From assembly GCF_003815775.1 (NCBI RefSeq), contig NZ_CP033926.1, forward strand, positions 1 to 64,000: 64,000 nt of DNA, written 5' to 3'. The position numbers and the translations under genes were made by a program. The number at the start of each line of letters is the position of its first letter. The stretch's first letter is position 1. Shown in pieces: positions 53,527 to 61,801 of the stretch. This DNA comes from Chryseobacterium joostei (lineage in GTDB: Bacteria > Bacteroidota > Bacteroidia > Flavobacteriales > Weeksellaceae). A model generated the notes under the pieces. It was given only the letters and a program-made list of their open reading frames with translations, ran no database searches and had not been told where the DNA came from.

Positions 53527-56061
53527 ATGAGACACGACCAACGCACAGAAAAATTCAGGCAGATCGTGGAGAACAAATTCCAGATCTACAATTCATTATT
53601 TATGAGCCTGCCTTATGATAAAATGACGAATATCGGAATGCTTCTTCCATTCTTGTATGAAGAAAGTAGAACAGGCTATGACGCAGGAAAAACCCCTGAA
53701 GAAATCGTCGAAGAATTTTTTAAAAACCATACCGATCTTCAGACCGAAGAACAGAAACTTGAATTGCTTTTTAAGATCATTCAGTATATAGAAAGACAGG
53801 TAGTTTTGTTCGATAGTATTGAAGATGCTGCCTTTCCGAATCTCCATTCAGAAAGTGACAGTGGAACAGTAACCAACCTTTTCGAACGTTCTTTTCAGGA
53901 CCATAAAATTGAAAAAGTACGAGAAAAATTAAAAGATTTCAGCGTTAAGGTTGTATTTACAGCCCACCCGACCCAGTTTTATCCAAGCTCAGTACAAAGG
54001 ATTATTCAGGATCTCAGAGGGGCCATTACCAGTGATTCCGTTACACAGATTGATATGCTTCTACAGCAGCTAGGGAAAACTCCTTTTGTGAACAAAGAAA
54101 AACCAACACCCGTTGATGAAGCATTGAGTATTATTTCCTATCTGAGGTATGTATATTATGATACCATCGGAGAATTGTTTACGAAGATAAAAAAGACCTT
54201 TGGAAACGATCATTTTCATTTGCATGAAGATATTATTCAGCTTGGTTTCTGGCCGGGAGGAGACAGAGATGGAAATCCTTTTGTGACAGCAGATGTTACG
54301 AAGAGAGTAGCAGAAGAACTTCGTTCAGCAATACTGAAATCTTATTACAGTCATTTAAAATTTATTAGAAGAAGATTGAGCTTCAGAGGGGTTTCAGAGG
54401 TTTTAACACAATTAAGTGAAGAGTTGTATGCTGCCATTTTTGATGGAAAAAGTATCACCGCAGAAGCGATCTTAAAGAAAACTGATGAAGCGGAAAAAAT
54501 ATTGATCAATGAGCATAATTCCTTGTTTTTAGATCTTTTGGTTAATTTCAGAGATCGGGTTAAGATCTTCGGAACTCACTTTGCAACATTGGATATCCGC
54601 CAGGACAGCAGGATTCATCAACAGGTAATTGATACTGTATTTGCAAAAGTATATGGAACCGAGAATGCCGATTATGAGGAGAAATTTAATAAATTAATTC
54701 AAGTTTCACATGCGGTAAATGCTGATGATTTTGAAGATATTGTAAAAGATACATTGCTGACGGTTTCACAGGTTTCTAAAATTCAGGATTTAAATGGATT
54801 GAGAGGGATGAACCGCTATATTATTTCCAATTCCGATGCTGTAAAAGATGTGATGAATGTGTATGCATTCTTTAAAATCTGTGGCTATCAGGATGAGGCA
54901 ATCAATATGGATATTGTTCCGCTTTTTGAAACCATGGAAGGGCTTGCCAATGCTGAAAATGTGATGAATGAGTTGTATCACAATCCTATTTATAAAAAAC
55001 ACCTTGAGAAAAGAGGAAATCAGCAGACTATAATGCTTGGCTTTTCCGATGGAACCAAGGATGGTGGATATTTAAAAGCAAACTGGGAAATCTATAAGGC
55101 TAAGGAAGTTCTAACTCAACTTTCAGAGCAAAATAACATCAAGGTTGTATTCTTTGATGGTAGAGGAGGTCCACCGGCAAGAGGAGGAGGTAAAACTCAC
55201 GATTTCTATGCTTCACAAGGGAAAACAATTGCCAATAATAAGATTGAACTAACGATTCAGGGGCAGACGATTACCAGTATTTTCGGAAATAAAGAGCAGG
55301 CAAAATATAATTTTGAACAGCTTTTAACAGCCGGAGTTGAAAATGATGTCTTTAAAAATGCCAAGAAAGATCTCACTGAAAAAGAAAGAGCTTTAATTAT
55401 TGAATTGGCAAATATCAGTTACCAAAAATATTCGGACCTAAAAGCTCACCCAATGTTTGTTCCTTATCTTCAGGAGATGAGTACACTGGAATATTATGGA
55501 AAAACAAATATCGGAAGCCGTCCGTCCAAAAGAGGAAATGGCAGTGAATTGAAGTTTGAAGACTTACGGGCAATTCCGTTTGTAGGTTCATGGTCACAAT
55601 TGAAGCAGAATGTACCCGGGTTTTTCGGTTTTGGATATGCGATGCAGAAAATGAAGGAGCAGGGAAGATTTGAGGAAGTACGAGAACTGTATAAAGGTTC
55701 GGATTTCTTTAAAACATTAGTTTTAAACTCTATGATGAGTATGAACAAGTCTTATTTTCCTCTAACTTATTACATCAAAAATAACCCGAAGTTCGGAGCT
55801 TTCTGGAATGTCCTTTTTAGTGAATATGAGCTTTCAAGAGAGATTATGCTGGAACTTACAGGCTTCAAGATGCTTCAGGAAGAAGATCCATTGTCCAGAA
55901 AGTCAGTGAAGATCCGTGAGAAAATTGTACTTCCGTTGCTAAGCATTCAGCAATATGCCTTAATGAAGATTCAAAAAGGAGAGGGGAATAAAGAGGCTTA
56001 TGAAAAGCTGGTGACCCGTTCCTTATTTGGAAATATTAATGCGAGTAGAAACTCGGCATAA
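53527..56061 (+). CDS. ppc: Phosphoenolpyruvate carboxylase
   Basis: Carboxylates PEP to oxaloacetate to refill the TCA cycle. The catalytic His motif reads VFTAHPTQFYP (His near 147), with Gln where most bacterial enzymes have Glu. LGFWPGGDRDGNPFVT (about 241-256) is the conserved substrate-site block. The mobile loop reads FFDGRGGPPARGGGKTH (about 540-556), with Pro-Pro in place of the common Ser-Val/Ile. The protein ends NASRNSA. The start at 53527 was chosen over 53458 because family similarity and the promoter both fit; length 844. Confidence 0.95.
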   Translation: MRHDQRTEKFRQIVENKFQIYNSLFMSLPYDKMTNIGMLLPFLYEESRTGYDAGKTPEEIVEEFFKNHTDLQTEEQKLELLFKIIQYIERQVVLFDSIEDAAFPNLHSESDSGTVTNLFERSFQDHKIEKVREKLKDFSVKVVFTAHPTQFYPSSVQRIIQDLRGAITSDSVTQIDMLLQQLGKTPFVNKEKPTPVDEALSIISYLRYVYYDTIGELFTKIKKTFGNDHFHLHEDIIQLGFWPGGDRDGNPFVTADVTKRVAEELRSAILKSYYSHLKFIRRRLSFRGVSEVLTQLSEELYAAIFDGKSITAEAILKKTDEAEKILINEHNSLFLDLLVNFRDRVKIFGTHFATLDIRQDSRIHQQVIDTVFAKVYGTENADYEEKFNKLIQVSHAVNADDFEDIVKDTLLTVSQVSKIQDLNGLRGMNRYIISNSDAVKDVMNVYAFFKICGYQDEAINMDIVPLFETMEGLANAENVMNELYHNPIYKKHLEKRGNQQTIMLGFSDGTKDGGYLKANWEIYKAKEVLTQLSEQNNIKVVFFDGRGGPPARGGGKTHDFYASQGKTIANNKIELTIQGQTITSIFGNKEQAKYNFEQLLTAGVENDVFKNAKKDLTEKERALIIELANISYQKYSDLKAHPMFVPYLQEMSTLEYYGKTNIGSRPSKRGNGSELKFEDLRAIPFVGSWSQLKQNVPGFFGFGYAMQKMKEQGRFEEVRELYKGSDFFKTLVLNSMMSMNKSYFPLTYYIKNNPKFGAFWNVLFSEYELSREIMLELTGFKMLQEEDPLSRKSVKIREKIVLPLLSIQQYALMKIQKGEGNKEAYEKLVTRSLFGNINASRNSA

Positions 56062-56096
56062 GTTATTTTTGAAACAGGAATAATTTCCATAACGAT

Positions 56097-56121
56097 AAAA
56101 CGGGCTTTAGCCCGTTTTTTT
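56097..56121 (+). terminator. Terminator of ppc
   Basis: AAAACGGGC (56097-56105), loop TTTA, GCCCGTTTT (56110-56118), then T's. It shares the GGGCTTTAGCCC core with 29341-29352. Confidence 0.85.
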
Positions 56122-56170
56122 ATTATCAACTATTCATGAGTTATAGGTCATAAATATTAACACAATAATA

Positions 56171-56244
56171 TCTCCCGCAGATTATTCAGATTACGCAGAT
56201 GTTTATAGGGAATTAAATCTGCTCCATCTGAATAATCCGCGAGA
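56171..56244. repeat. Large imperfect inverted repeat between ppc and the protease gene
   Basis: Left arm 56171-56191 and right arm 56226-56244 share GATTATTCAGAT/ATCTGAATAATC plus TCTC/GAGA ends. The stem is about 20 bp and the loop includes CAGATGTTTATA, also found at 29991-30002. It ends 10 bp from the protease stop codon. Confidence 0.65.
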
Positions 56245-56254
56245 AACAAGATCG

Positions 56255-57859
56255 TTATTCCTTGATGAATTTTTCGTACAAAGTCTTATCCCTTGTCTGA
56301 ATTTTCAGATAATAGGTGCCTTTTGCAAAATCTTCCACCTTTACAGATTTTTGATTGTCAACCTTTCTGATGAGCCTTCCCAAATTATCATAGAGTTCCA
56401 AAGATTTCACTTCAAATTCTGATGCAATATTCAGAATGTTTTTAACAGGATTGGGAAATATGGCGAATTTTTCCTTTTTTACAATTTCAGAAGTATTTAA
56501 GACGATATTGAACAGGCTTCCGAAATTGAGGATACCATATCCCATTTGATCAGTATGATTAGGAAAAAGAGAAGCCGTTTGCTTTAATTTTGTTCGTATC
56601 AATTCCCTGTTCATATTGGGAAAGGCCTGAATAAAACATGCTACACCTCCTGCAGCGATTGGAGTGGCAATGGAAGTTCCGTTGGTCGTAAAAGGCAGAT
56701 CACCTATAACCGTTGCGGTCGCTGTTCCTTGTGCACTCCCGTCAGGTTTTACAATATTAAGCGAATTGGGACCAAAGGATGAAAATACAGAAGAATTTCC
56801 TGATGAATCCACTGCCCCGATAGAGAATACCTTGGCATTGTCTGCCGGAGTCAAAAGATAATGCCATGGCTTATCTCCTGAATTTCCTGTGGCTGCAAGA
56901 ACAAAAATTCCTTTTTCTGCAGCTATTTGTGCACCACGGGCGACAAATGAAGTAGTTCCGTTCATGTCAGCATAAGTATAACTGTACTGAGGATTATCAA
57001 AAACATTGTATCCCAAAGATGTGGTAATGATCTCAACTCCCTTTCTGTCTGCTTCTTCAGCTGCTTCAATCCAGTAGATTTCCTCTTCAGGGATCTCAAC
57101 ACTGGCGTCTTCGCTTCGGTACAAGTAAAAATCGGCATCAGGAGCAGATCCTACAAATACATTTTCCAAATAACCGCCAATAGCTCCCAAAACTACTGAT
57201 CCGTGTATATTTAAAGACGTATCGTATATATTGTTGGTCTTGGTAACAAAGTCATAGCCGGCTTTTATTCTGTTATTGGTTCGCATTCTTAAAAAAGCAT
57301 TTCCGGTATTTACCGTTGGAAAGCCATTATCGATAACAGCAATGGAAACCCCTGTTCCTGTATAACCTGCAAGATGAAGAGGCCTGATGTTTACCTGATC
57401 GATTTGATTTGTTCCGGAGCCATAATCAAAGGTGGTGAGATTTTTATTTGTATTTGTCTGATCTTTCCATTTATTAACGGAAACTTTGTTGCCTCCGGTT
57501 GAGTTATTTCGTATAAAACTTTCTACAGAGAGTACAAAAGGTTGTGCCTGCAAAACTGTTATTTGAGCAGGTGTTGCATTCACAGCAGCTCCATTGAGCC
57601 ATTTAGAATAATCCGTCACCGTGAATCCCAGGTTTTGAAGGTTTTGAATGTAAGATGGCTCTACGGGAGCGTCCTGGTCATTAAGCGATATTCCTAAGGC
57701 AATACGTCTGTTAAGTGATTTTTGCGAAAGCTCTGAAAGCGGATTGGCAAAGAATACAGCTTTGTTGGGCTTGTCCTTAAAATATACGAACACAAGCTGC
57801 GTTTGTGCAGATACATAAGCACAGCCTGTGAGGAAACAAAAGAGTAAAATTTTTTTCAT
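56255..57859 (-). CDS. Subtilisin-like S8 serine protease with T9SS type A sorting domain
   Basis: The start is set to 57859 (MKKILLFCFLTGCAYVSAQ, a good signal peptide) rather than the in-frame 57895. The catalytic triad of S8 peptidases is visible: Asp in IAVIDNGFP (near 174), His in IHGSVVLGA (near 217) and Ser in GTSIATPIAAGG (near 394). The last 75 residues (FAIFPNPVKNILNI to the C-terminal YEKFIKE) form a Por-type C-terminal sorting domain, so export by the type IX system to the surface is expected. Length 534. Divergent from the aminotransferase gene. Confidence 0.93.
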   Translation of the reverse strand: MKKILLFCFLTGCAYVSAQTQLVFVYFKDKPNKAVFFANPLSELSQKSLNRRIALGISLNDQDAPVEPSYIQNLQNLGFTVTDYSKWLNGAAVNATPAQITVLQAQPFVLSVESFIRNNSTGGNKVSVNKWKDQTNTNKNLTTFDYGSGTNQIDQVNIRPLHLAGYTGTGVSIAVIDNGFPTVNTGNAFLRMRTNNRIKAGYDFVTKTNNIYDTSLNIHGSVVLGAIGGYLENVFVGSAPDADFYLYRSEDASVEIPEEEIYWIEAAEEADRKGVEIITTSLGYNVFDNPQYSYTYADMNGTTSFVARGAQIAAEKGIFVLAATGNSGDKPWHYLLTPADNAKVFSIGAVDSSGNSSVFSSFGPNSLNIVKPDGSAQGTATATVIGDLPFTTNGTSIATPIAAGGVACFIQAFPNMNRELIRTKLKQTASLFPNHTDQMGYGILNFGSLFNIVLNTSEIVKKEKFAIFPNPVKNILNIASEFEVKSLELYDNLGRLIRKVDNQKSVKVEDFAKGTYYLKIQTRDKTLYEKFIKE

Positions 57860-57947
57860 AAAATTATTTTGTATAAAGATAAAAACAAAAACCAATAAAA
57901 TTTTTGATAGGATTTTAAAATCCTTATTTTTACAGAAATATTTATTT

Positions 57948-59072
57948 ATGAAAAAAATTCAGATGGTTGACTTGCAAAGTCAGTATTACAAAATAAAGAA
58001 TGATGTAGACAATGCAGTTTTAAATGTAATGGATTCTGCGGCATTTATCAACGGTCCTGAAGTAAAGTCTTTCCAGAATGAATTGGAGTCTTATTTAGAA
58101 GTAAAGCACGTAATTCCGTGTGCTAATGGAACTGATGCATTACAGATTGCCCTTATGGCATTGGATCTGAAAGAAGGAGATGAGGTTATTACTGCTGATT
58201 TTACCTTTGCTGCAACAGTAGAAGTAATCCATTTGCTTAAATTAAAATCTGTTTTGGTAGATGTAGATTATGATACATTTACAATCTCAACAGATGATTT
58301 AAGAAAAGCAATTACTCCAAAAACAAAGGCGATTATTCCTGTACATTTGTTCGGACAATGTGCGAACATGGAAGAAATCCTTAAAATTGCTGAAGAGCAC
58401 AATTTATATGTAATTGAAGACAATGCACAGGCAATAGGTGCAGAATATACATTTTCTGACGGAACGGTAAAGTATGCCGGAACAATGTCTACTGTGGGAA
58501 CAACATCTTTCTTCCCATCAAAAAACCTGGGATGCTATGGTGATGGTGGTGCTATTTTTACCAATAATGACGAATTGGCTCACCGTTTAAGAGGAATCGT
58601 AAACCACGGAATGTACGAAAGATATTACCATGATGAAGTAGGAGTGAACTCCCGTTTGGATAGTATTCAGGCAGCGGTTTTAAGAAAAAAACTTCCTCAC
58701 CTGGATTCTTACAATGAGGCAAGAAGAAGGGCAGCAGATTACTACGATGAAGCATTTGCCGGTCATCCAAATATACTTACTCCAAAAAGATCTGAGAGTT
58801 CTACCCACGTATTCCACCAGTATACCTTAAGAATCCTGAACGGAAAACGTAATGAACTTCAGAAATTCCTTACAGAAAAGGAAATTCCTGCAATGATTTA
58901 CTATCCAGTGGCCCTAAGAAAGCAGAAAGCTTACTTCCAGGAAAGTAATGATGCAGATTTTGTGAATACAGACAAACTTCTGGATCAGGTAGTTTCTCTG
59001 CCAATGCATACAGAATTAGACGAAGAGCAGTTGAAGTATATTACAGACGCAGTGCTTGAGTTTATGAAATAA
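57948..59072 (+). CDS. DegT/DnrJ/EryC1/StrS aminotransferase
   Basis: A PLP-dependent sugar aminotransferase of 374 residues from the chosen ATG (MKKIQMVDLQSQYYKIKNDV). The frame extends back to 57828, but that would overlap the divergent protease start. Visible: PCANGTDALQIALMAL (about 64-79), VIEDNAQAIGAEY (about 157-169) and the PLP lysine in FFPSKNLGCYGDGGA (about 187-201). Products are usually amino-sugar nucleotides for surface glycans. First gene of a five-gene operon; its stop overlaps the next start by one base. Confidence 0.94.
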   Translation: MKKIQMVDLQSQYYKIKNDVDNAVLNVMDSAAFINGPEVKSFQNELESYLEVKHVIPCANGTDALQIALMALDLKEGDEVITADFTFAATVEVIHLLKLKSVLVDVDYDTFTISTDDLRKAITPKTKAIIPVHLFGQCANMEEILKIAEEHNLYVIEDNAQAIGAEYTFSDGTVKYAGTMSTVGTTSFFPSKNLGCYGDGGAIFTNNDELAHRLRGIVNHGMYERYYHDEVGVNSRLDSIQAAVLRKKLPHLDSYNEARRRAADYYDEAFAGHPNILTPKRSESSTHVFHQYTLRILNGKRNELQKFLTEKEIPAMIYYPVALRKQKAYFQESNDADFVNTDKLLDQVVSLPMHTELDEEQLKYITDAVLEFMK

Positions 59073-59482
59073 TGAAAAGAAAGATATTTAAACATAGGCT
59101 GGTTTATTACTTAGCTGTAATTACCAGCCTATTGCTTTTTATAATATCTGCATTTTCAATTTTGAAATTATTTGATAATTTCAGCATATTTAAGACATTA
59201 GTTATCTGTATTTCACTTGTCATTAATGCATTTGCATTCATCAATTTGATTGAAAAATATGATAAAGCTGTTTTGTTTCTAAACCTTAGTTTATCTTTAT
59301 CCATAATTGTTTTAGGGTATCCTTTACTCTTAGGATTTTTAAATGGGTATTATGTTTTAGAACATTTTGGTTTTAAACTTTTAGTTTCATTCATATTAAT
59401 TTTGATTATTGTCAATGTATTTAAAGTAAAAGAGTATAAGGTAGTTAACGAAATAGAAAACATAGGAAAACACGAAGATTAA
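59072..59482 (+). CDS. Small four-helix membrane protein in a glycan operon
   Basis: 136 residues with four hydrophobic segments (about 10-30, 36-58, 66-86 and 96-118) and a short acidic tail. I recognise no family. The ATG shares its A with the stop codon of the aminotransferase gene, showing translational coupling, and galE starts 9 bp later. By position it could assist membrane steps of glycan assembly, which is inference only. Confidence 0.75.
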   Translation: MKRKIFKHRLVYYLAVITSLLLFIISAFSILKLFDNFSIFKTLVICISLVINAFAFINLIEKYDKAVLFLNLSLSLSIIVLGYPLLLGFLNGYYVLEHFGFKLLVSFILILIIVNVFKVKEYKVVNEIENIGKHED

Positions 59483-59491
59483 AAAATAAAA

Positions 59492-60514
59492 ATGGCAATA
59501 CTTGTTACAGGAGGACTTGGATACATCGGTTCTCACACAGTAGTGGAACTTCTTAATAACGGCTTTGAAGTGGTTATTGTAGATGATTTATCCAATTCAG
59601 AGAGGTTTATTTTAAAAAATATTGAGGAAATTGCAGGTAAAAAGCCGGTTTTTTATCCCTTTGATCTAAAGCGAAAAGAACTGCTTAATCAGGTTTTTGA
59701 TGCACACCAAATTGATGGCTGTATTAATTTTGCTGCTTTCAAAGCAGTGGGAGAGAGCCAGATAAAGCCTGTAGATTACTATGAAAACAATATGTTTTCC
59801 CTTATCAATATTTTGCAGGAGTTTAAAGAAAGAGGGATTTCCAATTTTATTTTCAGTTCATCATGCACCGTTTATGGACAAGCTGATGTGATGCCAATTG
59901 ACGAAAATACTCCTTTAAAAATGCCTGAAAGTGTCTATGGAAAGACCAAGCAAATGGGAGAAGAGATCCTTATTGATTTTGCAAAGGCATACAACCGAAA
60001 AATTTCGTTATTAAGATATTTTAATCCCATTGGAGCGCATCCATCTGCAAAACTTGGAGAATTGCCAATAGGAATTCCTAATAATTTGGTTCCTTACGTA
60101 ATGCAGACTGCTGCAGGAATACGTGAAAAGTTGAGTATTTGGGGTGATGATTATCCCACAGTAGACGGAACCGCTGTTCGTGATTATATTTATGTTGTTG
60201 ATCTGGCAAAAGCCCATGTTGCTGCTTTGAAAAAACTTATTAACGATCAGTCTGAGGAAGCGTTGATTGATACTTACAATCTGGGAACAGGAAAAGGCTC
60301 ATCTGTTTTGGAAGTAGTCAAAGCTTTTGAAACAGCAAATAATGTAGAGGTGCCTTATCAGATCTGTGCAAGAAGAGAAGGGGATATTACCATTGCTTAT
60401 GCTAATCCAGAAAAAGCTGAAAATGAACTTGGGTGGAAAGCTGAAACCTCACTTGAAGAGTCATTGAAAACAACCTGGGAATGGCAAAAGTATCTGAACT
60501 CTAGAAACTCATAA
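59492..60514 (+). CDS. galE: UDP-glucose 4-epimerase
   Basis: Interconverts UDP-glucose and UDP-galactose. The extended SDR fold begins with GGLGYIGSHTVVELL (about 6-20). The catalytic Ser/Thr-Tyr-Lys set appears in SSSCTVYGQ (about 127-135) and YGKTK (about 152-156). RYFNPIGAHPSAKLGE (about 171-186) and GDDYPTVDGTAVRDYIYVVD (about 216-235) are typical GalE blocks. Length 340 is normal. Third gene of the operon. Confidence 0.96.
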   Translation: MAILVTGGLGYIGSHTVVELLNNGFEVVIVDDLSNSERFILKNIEEIAGKKPVFYPFDLKRKELLNQVFDAHQIDGCINFAAFKAVGESQIKPVDYYENNMFSLINILQEFKERGISNFIFSSSCTVYGQADVMPIDENTPLKMPESVYGKTKQMGEEILIDFAKAYNRKISLLRYFNPIGAHPSAKLGELPIGIPNNLVPYVMQTAAGIREKLSIWGDDYPTVDGTAVRDYIYVVDLAKAHVAALKKLINDQSEEALIDTYNLGTGKGSSVLEVVKAFETANNVEVPYQICARREGDITIAYANPEKAENELGWKAETSLEESLKTTWEWQKYLNSRNS

Positions 60515-60526
60515 AAAATATTAATC

Positions 60527-61291
60527 ATGGCTTGGAATCCTGAAGTATACGACCAGTTTAAAGAAGAGCGATCAGCTCCATTTTTTGATTTATTAAACCT
60601 TGTTGAATCAAGGACAGGAATCTCTGTTATAGATCTGGGATGTGGAACCGGAGAGCTCACTTCTAAGCTCTTAGATTATTTAGAAGATTCCAAGGTTTTA
60701 GGGATAGATTCTTCAGAAGAAATGCTTGAAAAGGCAGCCCAGTTCAAAACAAGCAGGCTGATCTTTGAAAAAAGAAGTATAGAAGAGCAGCTTCATTTGG
60801 GAGATACCTATGATTTGATTATTTCAAATGCAGCAATCCAATGGTGTAATAATCATAAAGAACTTTTTCCAAGAATAATCAGTAAAGTTAATAAAGGAGG
60901 CCAATTAGCAGTACAAATACCATCCAATCATGAATATGTTGTACATCAACTGTTAAGAAAAATAGCGGGTACAGAGCCTTATAAAACAGCTTATCATTCA
61001 TGGGAAAGAGAGTCTCCTGTTTTGAAGATAGAATACTATGCTAAAATATTATTTGACAATAAAGGAAGAGAAATTACCGTTTATGAGAAAGTATTTCCTC
61101 ATGTTCTTGAAAATGCCGAAGCAGTATTTACTTGGGCTTCAGGAACAGCAATGCTTCCTTATATAGAACGACTTCCTGATGATTTGAAAGAACAATTTAA
61201 AAAAGACTATAAACAAGAATTACAAAACATCTTCCCTGATTCACCTGTCTTTTATCCATTTAAAAGAACATTTATTTCAGCGAAGTTTTAA
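60527..61291 (+). CDS. Trans-aconitate 2-methyltransferase-like SAM methyltransferase
   Basis: A 254-residue class I methyltransferase with motif I VIDLGCGTGELTSKLLDYL (about 34-52), GIDSSEEML (about 60-68) and IISNAAIQWCNNH (about 101-113), which resembles Tam and related enzymes. It lies 12 bp after galE and 11 bp before the cytidylyltransferase, so it is in the same operon, yet its substrate need not be a sugar. The Tam label is by resemblance only. Confidence 0.85.
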   Translation: MAWNPEVYDQFKEERSAPFFDLLNLVESRTGISVIDLGCGTGELTSKLLDYLEDSKVLGIDSSEEMLEKAAQFKTSRLIFEKRSIEEQLHLGDTYDLIISNAAIQWCNNHKELFPRIISKVNKGGQLAVQIPSNHEYVVHQLLRKIAGTEPYKTAYHSWERESPVLKIEYYAKILFDNKGREITVYEKVFPHVLENAEAVFTWASGTAMLPYIERLPDDLKEQFKKDYKQELQNIFPDSPVFYPFKRTFISAKF

Positions 61292-61302
61292 CCAAATTTA
61301 AT

Positions 61303-61755
61303 ATGAAGACACAAAGAATAGGTATTACATTTTCCTCATTCGACCTACTGCATGCAGGACATATCAAGATGCTTGAAGAAGCTAAAACAGTGTGCGATTA
61401 CTTAATTGTTGGGCTACAAATTGATCCTTCTCATGACCGTCCCAACAAAAACAAGCCAAGCCAGACTATCGTTGAACGATACATTCAGCTGAAAGCGGTA
61501 AATGCTGTGGATGAAATCATTCCTTACTATACAGAAGAAGATCTTTTGGATATTTTAAAATCTTTTGTAATTGATGTAAGAATTATTGGTGATGATTATA
61601 TGGACAGAGATTTTACAGGTAAGCAATACTGTGAAGAAAAGGGAATTGAGATTTTTTATAATAAAAGAGATCATCGCTTTTCTACCAGTGACTTAAGAAA
61701 AAGAATCTATGAAGCTGAAAAAGAAAAAGCATCCCAGAAAGAACCCGTAAAATAA
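61303..61755 (+). CDS. Cytidylyltransferase-like nucleotidyltransferase (TagD/GCT type)
   Basis: 150 residues of the HxGH nucleotidyltransferase superfamily: GITFSSFDLLHAGHIKMLEE (about 7-26, with HAGH), a DPSHDRPNKNKPSQTIVER segment and the second substrate motif in HRFSTSDLRKRIYE (about 125-138). Such enzymes make CDP-glycerol or similar activated polyols. Last gene of the glycan operon, followed at once by a terminator. Confidence 0.9.
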   Translation: MKTQRIGITFSSFDLLHAGHIKMLEEAKTVCDYLIVGLQIDPSHDRPNKNKPSQTIVERYIQLKAVNAVDEIIPYYTEEDLLDILKSFVIDVRIIGDDYMDRDFTGKQYCEEKGIEIFYNKRDHRFSTSDLRKRIYEAEKEKASQKEPVK

Positions 61756-61762
61756 ACGAATA

Positions 61763-61795
61763 AAAAAATCCCGAAATTAATTTTCGGGATTTTTT
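61763..61795. terminator. Bidirectional terminator between glycan operon and receptor gene
   Basis: A perfect 14-bp stem (61763-61776 with 61782-61795; core ATCCCGAAA/TTTCGGGAT) with A and T tracts on both strands. Confidence 0.9.
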
Positions 61796-61801
61796 ACTTT
61801 A

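Noticed and set aside
29339..56118. GGGCTTTAGCCC hairpins as ends of a mobile element
   Set aside because: Each copy lies just after a gene and is followed by T's, so termination explains them; nothing transposon-like lies between.
57828..57947. Extended N-terminus of the DegT aminotransferase
   Set aside because: The extension is Lys/Phe-rich, unlike the family, and would overlap the signal peptide region of the divergent protease gene.
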